64,000 bases of DNA from Burkholderia cenocepacia (GCF_014211915.1 NZ_CP060040.1:62001-126000), one strand, 5' to 3'; shown: positions 8,849 through 19,335, counted from the first letter of the stretch. Program-made: numbers and translations. The notes: a model not told the origin generated them from the letters alone.

Positions 8849-9520
8849 ATGACTGCTCGAACTGACGGCGCATCGGCTGCCGATCGCGACGATGACGAAC
8901 TCGAAGGCGCGCAGTCCGGACGCTGGCTGATTTCGTACGCGGATCTCATCACGACGCTGATGGTGCTGTTTCTCGCACTGTATGTGCTTCAGCTCGCGAA
9001 ATACAACGCGCTCGATGCGCGGTATCAGACGCTTGCGCGGCAGGCTGGGGGTGCTGCGACTGCTTCCGTCGATGCTGCCAAGTCCGATCCTGCGCCGCCG
9101 TGGCTCGCGTTGCTCGATTCGTTGAAGTCGAATGGACGCATTTCGCTGGTGAAGGCGCCGCATGGCGTCGAGATCGGTATCGACGCGAAGATACTGTTCA
9201 ACGTCGGCGATGCACGCTTGCTGCCCGATTCGTCGCCGGTGCTGAACCAGATCGCGCAGGCATTGAGCGCGCATACAACCGGCGACATCCTCGTCGAAGG
9301 CCACACGGACAGCGTGCCGATCGCGAACGCGAAATACGAATCGAACTGGGAGCTATCGTCGGCGCGGGCGGGGAGTGTGGTGCGCTACCTGGCCGAGCGC
9401 GGTGTCGCGCCGCATCGGCTGGCGGCGATCGGGCGAGCCGATACGCAGCCGCTTGTCGCGGGGGACGATGCGGCTTCAAGGGCGCGAAATCGACGGGTGA
9501 CGATCTTCGTTGCGTATTGA
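8849..9520 (+). CDS. MotB-like stator protein with OmpA peptidoglycan-binding domain
   Basis: Protein of 223 residues. A single membrane helix (about 27-48) begins ISYADLITTLMVLF, with the channel aspartate at Asp32, the same number as in E. coli MotB. A short linker is followed by an OmpA/MotB peptidoglycan-binding domain (about 95-223: VEGHTDSVPI, NWELSSARAGSVVRYL, SRARNRRVTIF). It pairs with the MotA-like protein as a 5:2 ion-driven motor. The 70-base gap from the previous gene is larger than in most motAB pairs. Probably not the main flagellar stator, given the unusual first gene of the unit. Confidence 0.85.
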   Translation: MTARTDGASAADRDDDELEGAQSGRWLISYADLITTLMVLFLALYVLQLAKYNALDARYQTLARQAGGAATASVDAAKSDPAPPWLALLDSLKSNGRISLVKAPHGVEIGIDAKILFNVGDARLLPDSSPVLNQIAQALSAHTTGDILVEGHTDSVPIANAKYESNWELSSARAGSVVRYLAERGVAPHRLAAIGRADTQPLVAGDDAASRARNRRVTIFVAY

Positions 9521-9692
9521 TCAGTGCCTCGTATTTGCGCTGTTCCTCGTGCATATAGGCGGCCGCGTATGCCTGCCCATCAATAACATAACGAATCTCG
9601 AATGATCGCTATCTGAAATCAGCGATGCGTTTCTGCGCCCGCCTGCCGATAACCCAATCTGGCTCAGACCGAGCGGTTATCGAGGGTTCCCC

Positions 9693-11555
9693 ATGCATTT
9701 CTGGCGAAAGCTTTCCATTCAGAACAAGCTGATTCTCAGCATGACGAGTTGCCTGCTCGTGTTCGTCGCGATTTCGAGCGGGCTCAGCGTTCGTCTGATC
9801 GGCAACGCGGTGCGCGATCGCGTCGTCCGCGAAGAGCTGCCGACCGCCGTCAACGGCATTCGCGCCGACGTGCAGCGCCAGATGGCCGGCCCGATCGCCG
9901 CGTCGCGCATTCTGGCGCGCGATGCGTTCCTGCTGCAATGGGAAGCCGACGGCGAACCCGATGCCGGCACGCGCAACTGGATTCAACTCGCGAAGAACGT
10001 GAAGGACGAGCAGAAGGCCGCGTCCGTGCAGTGGGTGTCGGTGAAGAGCGGCAACTACTACAACGAAGCCGGCCTGCAGCGGAAGGTGACCGACAAGGAT
10101 CAGTGGCTGACCAGTTTCCTGTCGTCCGGCAAGGCGTACGACGTGAACATGGATCGCGAGGTGACCGTCGGCGGCTACATGATGTTCATCAACAGCCGCG
10201 TGGAACTCGACGGCGTGCCGATCGGCGCGGCGTGCATGAGCCTGTCCGTCGATGCGCTCGCGAAGGGTTTTTCGGCTTATCGGATCGGCGAGACCGGGTT
10301 TGCTTACCTCGTGCGACCCGACGGCGCGATCATGATGCATCGCGATATGTCGCTGATCGACGGCAAGCATTTTATGAAGGACGAGCCGGGACTGCCGGGC
10401 GAGGCGTCGTCGACGTTGCTTGCGGGCAAGCCGTATGCGTACCTGAGCTACGAGGGTGATGGCGGCGCGCGGTTTATCGCGACGTCGTTCATTCCGGAAC
10501 TGAATGCGTATGTGGTCGTTCAGGTGCCGCAGGCCGAACTGCTCGGGCCGGTAACGCGCGCGATCCGCAGCGCGGCGCTGGTGGCGGCGGTGGTGGGGCT
10601 TGGAGTTGCGTTGCTCGTGATCTGGCTGGTGGGGCGCGCGATTGCCGCGCCGATTCGTCGGGCGGCTACGTTGTTGTCGGAGATTGCCAGCGGGCAGGGG
10701 GATTTGACGCGCCGCATGACGGTGGAGAGCGAGGACGAGATCGGGCAGTTGTCGGATGCGTTCAATCGGTTCGTGTCGTCGCTGTCGACGCTCGTTCATC
10801 GGATTCGGGCGGCTTCGGCTTCGATCGCGACCGGATCGGCGCAGATTGCGTCAGGGAATGCGGATCTGAGCGAGCGCACCGAAGGGCAGTCGAGCAACCT
10901 GGAGCGAACGGCTTCGTCGATGGAAGAGATCACGGCCGTGGTGCGCAACAACACCGAGACGGCGACGACGGCCGCGAAGATGATCAATGGCGCGGCGGAT
11001 ACGGCGGCGCGTGGTGGGCAGGTGGTGGGCGAGGTCGTGACGACGATGGAGCAGATCAGTGACGCTTCGCAACGGATTTCCGAGATCATCGTGATGATCG
11101 ACAGTATTTCGTTTCAGACGAATATTCTGGCGTTGAATGCCGCGGTGGAGGCGGCGCGGGCGGGAGAGCAGGGGCGTGGGTTTGCTGTTGTTGCTTCGGA
11201 GGTGCGGAATCTGGCGCAGCGTAGTGCGCAGGCGGCGAAGGAGATTAAAGCGCTGATCGAGCACAGCGCGGGGACGGTGGGTGCCGGGTCGCGGCTCGTT
11301 AGTGAGGCGGGGAAGGTGATGAGTGATGTGGTGTCGCAGGTTCAGGGCGTTAGCGCGATGATGAGCGAGATTGCAGAGGCTAGCCTGGAGCAGAGTGCTG
11401 GCATTGATCAGATCGGGGATGCGGTGCAGTCGCTCGATCAGATGACGCAGCAGAATGCGGCTTTGGTCGAGGAAAGTGCGGCGGCAGCGGAGAGTTTGAA
11501 GCAGCAGGCGGCGGAATTGACCAAGTTGGTTTCGGCTTTTAAGGTGGATGAGTAA
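9693..11555 (+). CDS. Methyl-accepting chemotaxis protein
   Basis: Transmembrane chemoreceptor of 620 residues. TM1 is about 13-33 and a periplasmic Cache-like sensor runs about 34-285 ([26 protein letters not shown]). TM2 is about 290-312, followed by a HAMP domain (about 313-366) and a long cytoplasmic signalling hairpin whose tip is [20 protein letters not shown]. It ends F-K-V-D-E without the NWETF-type tether for CheR/CheB. Ligand unknown; the Cache fold usually binds small organic acids or amino acids. It lies 172 bases after the MotB-like gene on the same strand, and a strong terminator follows. Confidence 0.92.
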   Translation: MHFWRKLSIQNKLILSMTSCLLVFVAISSGLSVRLIGNAVRDRVVREELPTAVNGIRADVQRQMAGPIAASRILARDAFLLQWEADGEPDAGTRNWIQLAKNVKDEQKAASVQWVSVKSGNYYNEAGLQRKVTDKDQWLTSFLSSGKAYDVNMDREVTVGGYMMFINSRVELDGVPIGAACMSLSVDALAKGFSAYRIGETGFAYLVRPDGAIMMHRDMSLIDGKHFMKDEPGLPGEASSTLLAGKPYAYLSYEGDGGARFIATSFIPELNAYVVVQVPQAELLGPVTRAIRSAALVAAVVGLGVALLVIWLVGRAIAAPIRRAATLLSEIASGQGDLTRRMTVESEDEIGQLSDAFNRFVSSLSTLVHRIRAASASIATGSAQIASGNADLSERTEGQSSNLERTASSMEEITAVVRNNTETATTAAKMINGAADTAARGGQVVGEVVTTMEQISDASQRISEIIVMIDSISFQTNILALNAAVEAARAGEQGRGFAVVASEVRNLAQRSAQAAKEIKALIEHSAGTVGAGSRLVSEAGKVMSDVVSQVQGVSAMMSEIAEASLEQSAGIDQIGDAVQSLDQMTQQNAALVEESAAAAESLKQQAAELTKLVSAFKVDE

Positions 11556-11594
11556 GGGCTGGTTGGTGGTTTGAGTTTGGGGCGTTTCTGAGGG

Positions 11595-11626
11595 ACGGCT
11601 GCCGTGGGGTCACGGCGGCCGTTTTT
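11595..11626 (+). terminator. Rho-independent terminator after the chemoreceptor gene
   Basis: Stem ACGGCTGCCGTG / CACGGCGGCCGT (one mismatch) with a GGGT loop, followed by five T's. It also marks the left edge of the lower-GC island. Confidence 0.88.
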
Positions 11627-12037
11627 GCTTGTTGGCGACGGATTCTGTGACGTTCTTTAACGATGAGCTTCGTTTCCAACTCGAAGATCGGGGAGGGGCG
11701 TGGTACTTCTCGCGACCGCTCCGACAGAGTGGTTAAAGGTGGAGCGGTACTAGAGAAGTGCGGTCACAGGTGAATGGGGCTTAACAATCGCTGATATTCC
11801 GTCTGATGGGTCACTCTACGATGGAATACACGTATTATCATATGATTCTAGTGGGGCTTCGTCGAAGGATGATTTGAAATAGCGCATTATCCGAGACGAA
11901 TTTAATTAGCGCCTGATTCGTATGGTAATTGAAGGAATAGAAAGTTACATTACAAAGGCGTCGAATTTAATATTTGCAAGTGCGGCTCTGAGAGGGTAGT
12001 GACAGCCGGACTTGTCGACACGTGACGGGGTATCCTC
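11627..12037. other. AT-richer intergenic region before vgrG-1
   Basis: About 410 bases with no convincing gene. Base composition shifts sharply towards A/T (for example 11850-11970) compared with the core genes to the left. It probably holds the vgrG-1 promoter, but no clear -35/-10 pair was picked out. Confidence 0.5.
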
Positions 12038-14544
12038 ATGGGCGGGGGAGTATTACTGAAGGCCCTGCGTGGTGGGCACACGCAGTTCGATCGCATAATC
12101 AAGCTCGACACGCCGCTCGGCGAGGATTGGCTCGTTCCGTTGTACGTTAAGCTCCATGCTCGTCTGGGACGCAATTTCGAGGTGGTTGTCGACGCCTCAT
12201 CGATCATGGGTGACAAGATCAAGCTCAATGAGCTGATCCTGAAGCCCGTCACGCTTTGGATTCGACAGACGGACGGCAGTTACTTGCCAATTCATGGCTA
12301 TGTGCAACGGGCTCGTCGGTTGGGATACGACGGAACCGTGTCCTACTTTCAGCTTCAGTTCTCGTCCTGGTTGAGCTTTTTGAAGCTCAGCAGCGATCGG
12401 CGCGACTGGCAGGAAGCCAGCGGCTGGCAGATCCTGACAGATGTATTGAACAAGCACCCGCAGGCCTCTGGTAATTACGGGCAGGAGCTGCGCGGGGTGA
12501 TGCGCTCGTATTCGCATCGCGTGCAGTGGGAGACCGACTGGAATTTCGTGCACCGGAGTCTGGAGGAAGTCGGGGTATTTATGCGCTTCGATTTCGCGAG
12601 CGATGGTCAATCGCACAAGGTCGTCATGATGGACGATCTTTATTTCGGCCCTCCCTTGCCGAATTCCGAGATGAAATTCAGTCATGCCGGTACGGATGAA
12701 GATTTTGACGGACTCACTCAGTTGAGTGAGCAGCAAGACGCACAAAGCGAGACCCTGACCATTGGTACAGCCGACTACAAACGGCCCGATCTCGACAAAC
12801 AAGTCAGCATGCCGGCGGCGAGCCTGGAGGAATTTCCAGGTCAAGGCGAAGACTACCTCTATACCGGCTCACAGACTTGGGCTGCTTCCGACGTTGGCGA
12901 ACAACAGGCCCGAATCCGCACCGAGGAGTGGGCGTCCCGATCGAAGCGCTATTTCGCGATCGGTAGTCCGCGCTATGCGCTGCCCGGTTACTGGTTCAAG
13001 GTGTCGGGGCATCCGGTTTTGGACATGCAGCCGGAGGAAGAGCGCGAGTTGTCGATCATTGCGAGCGACTGGCTAATTCAGAACAACCTTCCGGGCATGG
13101 ACGCGCTCACGCGGTTTCCGCGCAGCTTGCGCAGCGAAATAGAGCAGGTCCAGGCGACCGGGACCGGTGCGACCGTGAGCCACCGCGATGGAGGTGTCGG
13201 ATTCTTCCATGTTGAGATTGAAGCGCAACGCCGTAAGACGCCGTTCCGCAGTCCGTTTGAGCACGAGAAGCCGGAAATGCACCTGCAGACGGCGATCGTA
13301 GTGACGGACAGCGATGAGGAAATCCTGACCGACGACGGTAACCGTGTGCGGGTCCGCACATCGAACAGCCGGAACGATCGCAATACGAAGTCCACGTCGT
13401 GGATTCGTGCGGCGATGCCGGACGCCGGTGCAAAGCGTGGCGGCTACTTCCCATTGCGCAAGGGTGACCAGGTACTCCTAGGGTTCGTGAACGGTGATTG
13501 TGACCGGCCGGTAATCATATCGAGACTGCATGGGGGCGCAACAATGCCGGTCTGGCATACGCACGGCCTGCTGTCTGGATTCCGGTCCCGTGAATACGGC
13601 GGCGACGGTTTCAACCAGTTAGTCCTGGACGACGCGAGCGGTCAGAACCGAGTTCACCTTTACTCGTCAAGCTACAGCTCGCATCTGCATTTGGGTTACC
13701 TGATTGAGCAGTCCGACAACACGCGCGGGTCGTTCGTCGGTAGCGGCTTCGATCTCAAGTCGGAGGCGCATGGTGCGATTCGGGCGGTGCAAGGCCTGTC
13801 GATCTCGACCCACGCGGCTGCCGTGCAACCGATGAACGTGTCGGCAGCAACGGATCAGCTTGCGGCCGCGGAAGCCGTGTTCGAGACCGTCTCGCAGGCG
13901 AGCGAAACGAACCGCGCTGAGAGCCTGCAGGACGGAAGTGATGCGCTGAAGGCCTTTACGGAGATGACGCAGGGTAGCGTTCCGGGCGTCACCAAAGGGG
14001 GCGAACGGCCGGTGGTGGTACGGGCAATGCCAACGGCTTTGCGAAGCCGGCCATGCTGCTGTCGAGTCCGGCCGGCGTCGGTATTTCAAGCCAGCAATCC
14101 CTTCACGCTTCGGCGAATCAACAGGTCAATCTGGTATCGGGAAAGAATGTCAACCTCGCGGCCGGGAAGTCGCTTCTCGCGAGCGTCATGGACAAGATCA
14201 GTCTGTATGCTCAAAACCTTGGAATCAAGATATTCGCCACCAAAGGTCCTGTCGAAATCCAAGCTCAGAACGATGCGCTGACGATGCTTGCACAACAGGA
14301 CATCATGATCGAGAGCGCGTCCGGAAGGGTGGTTCTACGCGCGGAAAAGGAGCTGATTCTCAACGTCGGTGGGTCGTATATCAAGATCACGCCGAGCCTG
14401 ATCGAGAACGGAACATCTGGTCAGATTCTCGAAAAATGCGCGTCATGGGACAAGCCGGGAGCTTCGACCATGACGTTACGCGATCCGCTGAACGGCACGC
14501 CGGTGTCTAAGCACGGCGGTTACGCGGACGATTTTTCAGGCTGA
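12038..14544 (+). pseudogene. vgrG: vgrG-1, type VI spike protein, broken by a -1 frameshift
   Basis: Encodes a VgrG spike of the type with a C-terminal DUF2345 domain. Residues 1-653 in the first frame carry the gp27/gp5-like VgrG core (PVTLWIRQTDGSYLPIHGY, NNLPGMDALTRFPRSLRSE, PFRSPFEHEKPEMHLQTA, GDCDRPVIISRLHGG). At G5 (13997-14001) the frame is lost and translation would end at 14281. The DUF2345 part resumes in the -1 frame (14053-14544, LLSSPAGVGISSQQSLHAS). Adding one G restores K-G-G-R-T-A-G-G-G-T-G-N-A-N, which aligns with G-G-R-T-A-G-G-G-T-G-S-A-N of the intact vgrG at 30626. Full length would be about 835 residues. Could be decay, phase variation, transcriptional slippage or a sequence error. 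Confidence 0.85.
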
Positions 14545-14597
14545 CCGGGATTCAACCTGTTCCCTAAACGCGATCACGAATTGCTATTCCAACTGCG

Positions 14598-16996
14598 ATG
14601 ACGAACAAGCACGCCCCCCATTATCCTCCCAAGAAATCCGCACCAGAAGGGAAGCCCGCGTCCGACTCCGCCAAGCCTGCATCTGGACCGCTAGCGTGGA
14701 GCTACCCGTTCTCGCCGACTGCGACGGCCGATGCCGCGATGGACGCGACGAGCTCGGCGAACGCGACCGATCCGACGGATTCGATGACCTACATGAAGGT
14801 GCTTGCAAACGCCGAGGACGGGTTCTATCCGCTTGGAGCGAGCGGCATCTGGCACGGTGGCATTCACTTCGGGCAGAAAACTGCCGAGAGCCTGAAACAG
14901 GACGAGGGCGTACACGCGATTGCAACCGGTGAGGTGGTTGCGTATCGGCTCGACAAGAAATATCCAGAGCTGAATTACCAGGATAAGCGCCGCGCACTTT
15001 ACTCGACGGGCTTTGTACTGGTCCGGCACACCCTGACGCTTCCTCCCGCGCCGAAAAAGCAGGATCCTGCGCCGACGCCTTCAAATGGAGCACCCGCATC
15101 GCCGGCGTCGACTTCACCGAACGGTGCGTCCGCGCCAACTGCGGCACCGGGGGCCAACGGCACGCCCCCTGCATCAGCGGCACCCGCTCCAGCGCCGGCC
15201 CCAGCACCATCGAGCCCACCCCCGATGAAACGCTGACGTTTTTCAGCTTGTACATGCACACGCTTGATTGGGAAAGCTATAAGGCGGCCCTCGATAAGGC
15301 TAAAGCGCCGGGCGCGGATCCCAAGGCCCCCAAGCTTACGCCGCCAGCGTATTGGCAAGCTGACCGCACGTATAAGGCGCTGAAGCCGAACCAGCAAGAC
15401 TTACCTAAACCGAAGTCGGACGATTCGGACAAGCTCCGTGGGCAGCAATGTGACGCAAATACGCCGCTGCCGGGCCCAGTATCGGGTGTTCGGGTGCGCA
15501 TTACTCCAGGTAAGGGCAAGATTCTTGGCTTGCTGCCGGAGGGCACAGAGCTCTCGGTGAACGAATCCGACAATGGGGGCGTGCACGGTTGGGTCAAGAT
15601 CACGAAGATCATAGCGGGCACGCCGGTAGGCCCGATGGTAGGGCAGCAGCCCGACCAGCAACTGCCGTGGGGTTACGTATTCAAGTCCGAACTTGAGGCT
15701 ATTCCCCAGCCAGGCCCGCTCGATCAGGTAGTCGTGCTGCAGAAGCCCTTCCGCGTGAATGCCGGCGATGTCATTGCCCATATCGGTCAATATCAGCGCT
15801 ATCGGGAAGCGAAGCTCAGCCCTCCGCAGCCGAGCCGACCGTTGCTGCATCTGGAAGTATTTGCAGGGCCGGATTTGCCAGCATTCGTCACGAAGAGTCA
15901 GGCGCGTGCGAAGGAGTTGCCGGATACGGATTCCGATAAGCCGTTTCTGGAAATCCTTACTGGCGCGAAGCTTGTCACGAAGATTCCAGATCCGGACTAC
16001 ACGCTCGAGCAGACGAATTTGAAGTTGGTGCCGGTCAGTGATCCGAAATCACGATGGGTCAAGGTACAGCCCAAGACCGTCACCATTCCTGCTGCCCAGC
16101 CGGCGCCGGCTGTTCCTGCTGGCAAGGGGAAGAAGTCCAACGCGAAGCCGCCGTCAAAACCGGAGCCGCTCGAGACGCCGACCGGTGATCCGTTCTGGGT
16201 CGAAAGCAGCCTGGTCAATAAGACTACGACGGCGCCCGTCAAGGGCTGGAAAAACTTTCCGTTGAAAGTGAGCCTTGCGGACGGTCCAGAAACGGACTTC
16301 CGTGACGTCTTCCGGGTGGCCGATCTCAATAAAAAGGCACCGCAAGATGTAGCCCGCGAGGACAAGGATGCGAGCGGAAAAGTGAAGCGCTGGTGGAACG
16401 TGATCGTTGGTACGAAGGATGGAAAGTCACTTCAAGGCTGGGTGCGTGAGAAGGATCATCCCAAAGTAAATTTGTGCAGCCCTTGGGATTGGCCGGGGTT
16501 CGAGTTCGTCGACAACAGTTCGGTGACAATGGCCGATATGTCGAAGCGATATCTGTTTGTCGCAGGGCTGGCAATGGAGGATGATCTGGCAGAGTTCAAG
16601 CCTAGCGCTGACAAACTGGCTACTTCCGATCTCATTCAGAAGCTCGAAAAAGCCATTGACGCGAATCATGACGGCACGGTTACCGCTACAGAGCTCGCTG
16701 ACGCACAGAGAACGCCGTGGTTGGCGGAGGCGATCTCTCACATGGTCGTCAAATGTGAGAGCGAATGGGGCGGCAACATGGGGAAGTGGGAAGAAATCAC
16801 CCCGCTCGTGAAAGCCGTCCCTTGGAAGTGGCAGAACGAAATGGAGCGAATCAAAAAGCTGCAATGGTGGGAGGACGTTCAATGTACGGACATAAAGATC
16901 CTTCCGAAGGACCCAAAACCGTGGCATTTCCATCCGATCGGTTTGATCGGGAATTTCATTCAGAGCGGGGGGAGTGCGATTGCGGCTGCTGCATGA
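14598..16996 (+). pseudogene. Type VI cell-wall effector: M23-like peptidase plus SH3 and EF-hand, frameshifted
   Basis: Two frames (14598-15236 and 15248-16996) form one protein once a C is added to the C5 run at 15219-15223, giving P-P-P-D-E-T-L-T-F-F-S-L-Y-M-H-T across the join. The first part has GIWHGGIHFGQ and VLVRHTL; the second has SLYMHT and LLHLEVFAG, the pieces of a divergent lysostaphin/M23 fold. An Ala/Pro-rich insert (about residues 155-210) lies inside it. Later come SH3-like stretches (GTELSVNESDNGGVHGWVKI) and an EF-hand loop DANHDGTVTATEL. Inference: a peptidoglycan-cutting effector carried by vgrG-1. The usual H-x3-D zinc site reads H-G-G-I-H, so activity is uncertain. The last bases overlap the next gene. 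Confidence 0.72.
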
Positions 16997-17886
16997 CCGT
17001 CACGGGAACGCGCTACATGCATACCAAGACTGATCCTTGGTATGGGCCACAGCACTCAGGCAAAATCTCGCTAGGTAGTTGCCCAGCGCTAGCAACAATG
17101 CGTGCCAAAGGAACTTTAGGCGACGTAGAAGAGAAGATTCTGCGCGCCATGTCTCAGAATGAAGGCTGTGTGGATACCGTTCAGGCGATCGATATCGCTA
17201 TCATCAGCGCGGGTGCGATGCAGAAGACTATTCGAGGTGACGCTAGTGGGGGCGAGTTAGCCGTTCAGATCGCGGTGTTTCGCGACACGCACCCTGACGC
17301 GTATCAGCAATACTTTGCTAATTGCGGCTGGACCGTGACCGGTTCTGGTAGCGACGCACAGTTGGGTTATTCGCATCCCACATTCACGAATGGCGTTCGG
17401 CTAATCGGCCCCGAACTTTACAAGGCACTCCGACGTGACTGTTCCAAGGACACCATGGGTAAACCGGTGAAGTGCCCACCAGTTGCATCGATGGCTCACG
17501 GAGTATCATCTCCGCTATATCAGGAACTGCAGATTAAGGATTTCGTCGATCGTCTCAATCAGGCTATCAGTAAGTATCCAAACGGTTATCCTTATCGGAT
17601 CAAGGATTATCTACAGTCTGCGCTCGGGCGCGCCACCGTCTTGGATCAGGATGTGAATTGGCCCGGTGAGACGGCGGAGAGCATGAGAGGATCGTTAGAG
17701 CGGTTTTTTAGTCACAATCCACAAGTGTCGCGGAATCCAGCGGATTGGGGGGCGAACAGGGGGGCGTACGAATCCAGTATTTTGCAGGATTATGGGCCGA
17801 CTCGCGCTATGGCGAAGGTAAATGGCGCGTCCGTTGCGCCGGGACGTTATCAACGTTTGGTCCAAGCTTTGGGAATGCCATCTTGA
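16993..17886 (+). CDS. Putative lysozyme-like type VI effector protein
   Basis: Protein of 297 residues; the ATG at 16993 overlaps the upstream stop as ATGA, so it is coupled to the M23-like gene. Residues about 51-71 (MSQNEGCVDTVQAIDIAIIS, then AGAMQKT) resemble the pattern S-x-N-E-G...D-x-(V)Q...(F/I)...G-A-(M/F)Q-x-T seen in cell-wall lysozyme-like domains of Burkholderia, where the Glu would be catalytic. The rest is helical with a Cys-bearing segment (RDCSKDTMGKPVKCPP). No signal peptide, as expected for type VI cargo. The hydrolase assignment is inference; it might instead be a helper domain of the preceding effector. Confidence 0.6.
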   Translation: MTVTGTRYMHTKTDPWYGPQHSGKISLGSCPALATMRAKGTLGDVEEKILRAMSQNEGCVDTVQAIDIAIISAGAMQKTIRGDASGGELAVQIAVFRDTHPDAYQQYFANCGWTVTGSGSDAQLGYSHPTFTNGVRLIGPELYKALRRDCSKDTMGKPVKCPPVASMAHGVSSPLYQELQIKDFVDRLNQAISKYPNGYPYRIKDYLQSALGRATVLDQDVNWPGETAESMRGSLERFFSHNPQVSRNPADWGANRGAYESSILQDYGPTRAMAKVNGASVAPGRYQRLVQALGMPS

Positions 17887-18926
17887 AAAAATCAGCGTTA
17901 AAACTTACGACTACGCGTGTTCCGTTGTTTCGGGAAGGTACCCCGTGCATACTTATCACGCATGCCGCAACTATGCTTGCGATGACGATGCTTTGGTCGG
18001 GTCTAGCAAGCGCAGCACCACAGTCCACTCTGCGCTTTGCATTGCCTGGCGGAGCTGCAGTGATCTATAGCAACGCGGCGAACCCTCAAGATCCATTGCC
18101 CCGTCGGGCCTGGAAGAAAGCAGTTTTCTCCTTTCCCAATGGAACGACGTTTGGCTTGCTGCCACGAGCAGGTGAGCCGAACACCGACGGTGGAACGCAG
18201 ATGGAGCCGCCCAACAAATGGAATATCTCCCCTTCAGGTCAATATGTAATCGTTATGCGTAACGACCAGGGGACAGTGTCCACGGGGCAAGGGCAACCGG
18301 AAACGGTACTAAACCGGGAGTACTGTTCCATGATTGAGATAAAGACAGGTTGCATTACGGCCGAGCAAACCGGAGAGATTTGCGGAGCGGGATGGCAACC
18401 GAGTCAAGGTGCACAGTGGGGAACAGATTCCCAAACCTCGATGATGCTCACGCACGATCGTCCGTCGGCAAGCAACAAGTTAGCGTCCATCGATGCAGGA
18501 CAGCCCCCGCATTTGCTGATGCGCAATGCTTCAGGGGCCGACAATCTCTTGCGGTGTGACCCACCTTCATCGACGAATCGCGAGGCCTATCGGAAAATTG
18601 CTGCGGCTCTGAAGGCGGATGGGGCGCGCTTCGATGCGCAACTGATCGATACCGCACTTTCGAAAGGCTCTAGTAGCTCTGCAGGTACGGCAGTAGCGCA
18701 AGAAGCGGTGGCTGATGGCCTGACCGCCACGGTGTCGGTAGCAAAAGCGACTCTGTTTACGGCTCCCGATGACGGGAACGCTAGTCGAGCCTATCTCGTC
18801 CAGAATGATGTGGTAACCGTATTGAGGCAGTCTCCGAATGGGTGGGCCTACGTGGACTACGTTAGCGCATCGGGTAAGCATTTGCTTCGTTGGATTAAAG
18901 CCGATCAGATATTGATAAAGCAATGA
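17883..18926 (+). CDS. Exported SH3-like protein, candidate immunity protein
   Basis: Protein of 347 residues starting at a TTG that overlaps the previous stop (TTGA). A long N-terminus ends in a hydrophobic segment and A-S-A-A-P, consistent with export to the periplasm (signal region about 25-47). The body has no recognised enzyme motif. The last 65 residues (ATLFTAPDD, NDVVTVLRQSPNGWAYVDYV, LRWIKADQILI) look like a bacterial SH3 domain. Position directly after two cell-wall-active effector candidates, with tight coupling, suggests periplasmic immunity. This is inference from context only. Confidence 0.62.
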   Translation: MKKSALKLTTTRVPLFREGTPCILITHAATMLAMTMLWSGLASAAPQSTLRFALPGGAAVIYSNAANPQDPLPRRAWKKAVFSFPNGTTFGLLPRAGEPNTDGGTQMEPPNKWNISPSGQYVIVMRNDQGTVSTGQGQPETVLNREYCSMIEIKTGCITAEQTGEICGAGWQPSQGAQWGTDSQTSMMLTHDRPSASNKLASIDAGQPPHLLMRNASGADNLLRCDPPSSTNREAYRKIAAALKADGARFDAQLIDTALSKGSSSSAGTAVAQEAVADGLTATVSVAKATLFTAPDDGNASRAYLVQNDVVTVLRQSPNGWAYVDYVSASGKHLLRWIKADQILIKQ

Positions 18927-19083
18927 TGAAAGTTACCAAGCTCTAATCCTGAATATGAATTTCGTTCAGGACCGTCGACTTGGAATTTCGAACGGGATAG
19001 TGCATTGAGCGGTTTTGGGGTATGACGTTAATGATGGACAACCGGGGTAGTTCCTTCGGAGATCAACGATTTGAGGAGGCTGA

Positions 19084-19335
19084 GTGATTAATCTGATTCG
19101 AATTGGGGATGCCACTGACCACGGTGGCAAGGTAGAAACCGGCTCAACGAAGATGCGCTTCGATGGGCGCTTTGTAGCTCGCAAAGGCGACCTTGTCTCT
19201 TGTCCGCAGCACCCCGGTGTCTCACCGAATGTCATCGAGGAGGGCGATGCTTCGATGACGGATGACGGTATCCCGATTGCGCGGCACGGGCATCGGGCCA
19301 CGTGTGGGTGTCACGTGCTCTCGAGCCTAATCTGA
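19084..19335 (+). CDS. PAAR-domain type VI spike-tip protein
   Basis: PAAR protein of 83 residues that would cap the VgrG trimer. It starts with the canonical I-R-I-G-D-A-T-D-H-G-G and has the second Zn-ligand region RKGDLVSCPQHPG, then RHGHRATCGCHVL. The conserved His/Cys set for Zn binding is present. GTG start with GAGGAGG 5 bases upstream. It closes the first cargo cassette; the Gabija-like genes start 156 bases further on. Confidence 0.9.
   Translation: MINLIRIGDATDHGGKVETGSTKMRFDGRFVARKGDLVSCPQHPGVSPNVIEEGDASMTDDGIPIARHGHRATCGCHVLSSLI

Noticed and set aside
8014..9520. MotA/MotB-like pair considered as a Zorya defence system
   Set aside because: No ZorC, ZorD or ZorE-type genes follow, the MotA-like protein lacks the long cytoplasmic tail of ZorA, and the partner upstream is a cNMP/FliG-like protein.
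9605..9625. Imperfect inverted repeat ATCGCT...AGCGAT before the chemoreceptor gene
   Set aside because: Short arms and no T-tract; cannot be called a terminator or operator with confidence.
14053..14544. Separate small gene encoding only a DUF2345 piece
   Set aside because: Its sequence is the direct continuation of VgrG once one G is restored, so it is part of the broken vgrG-1.
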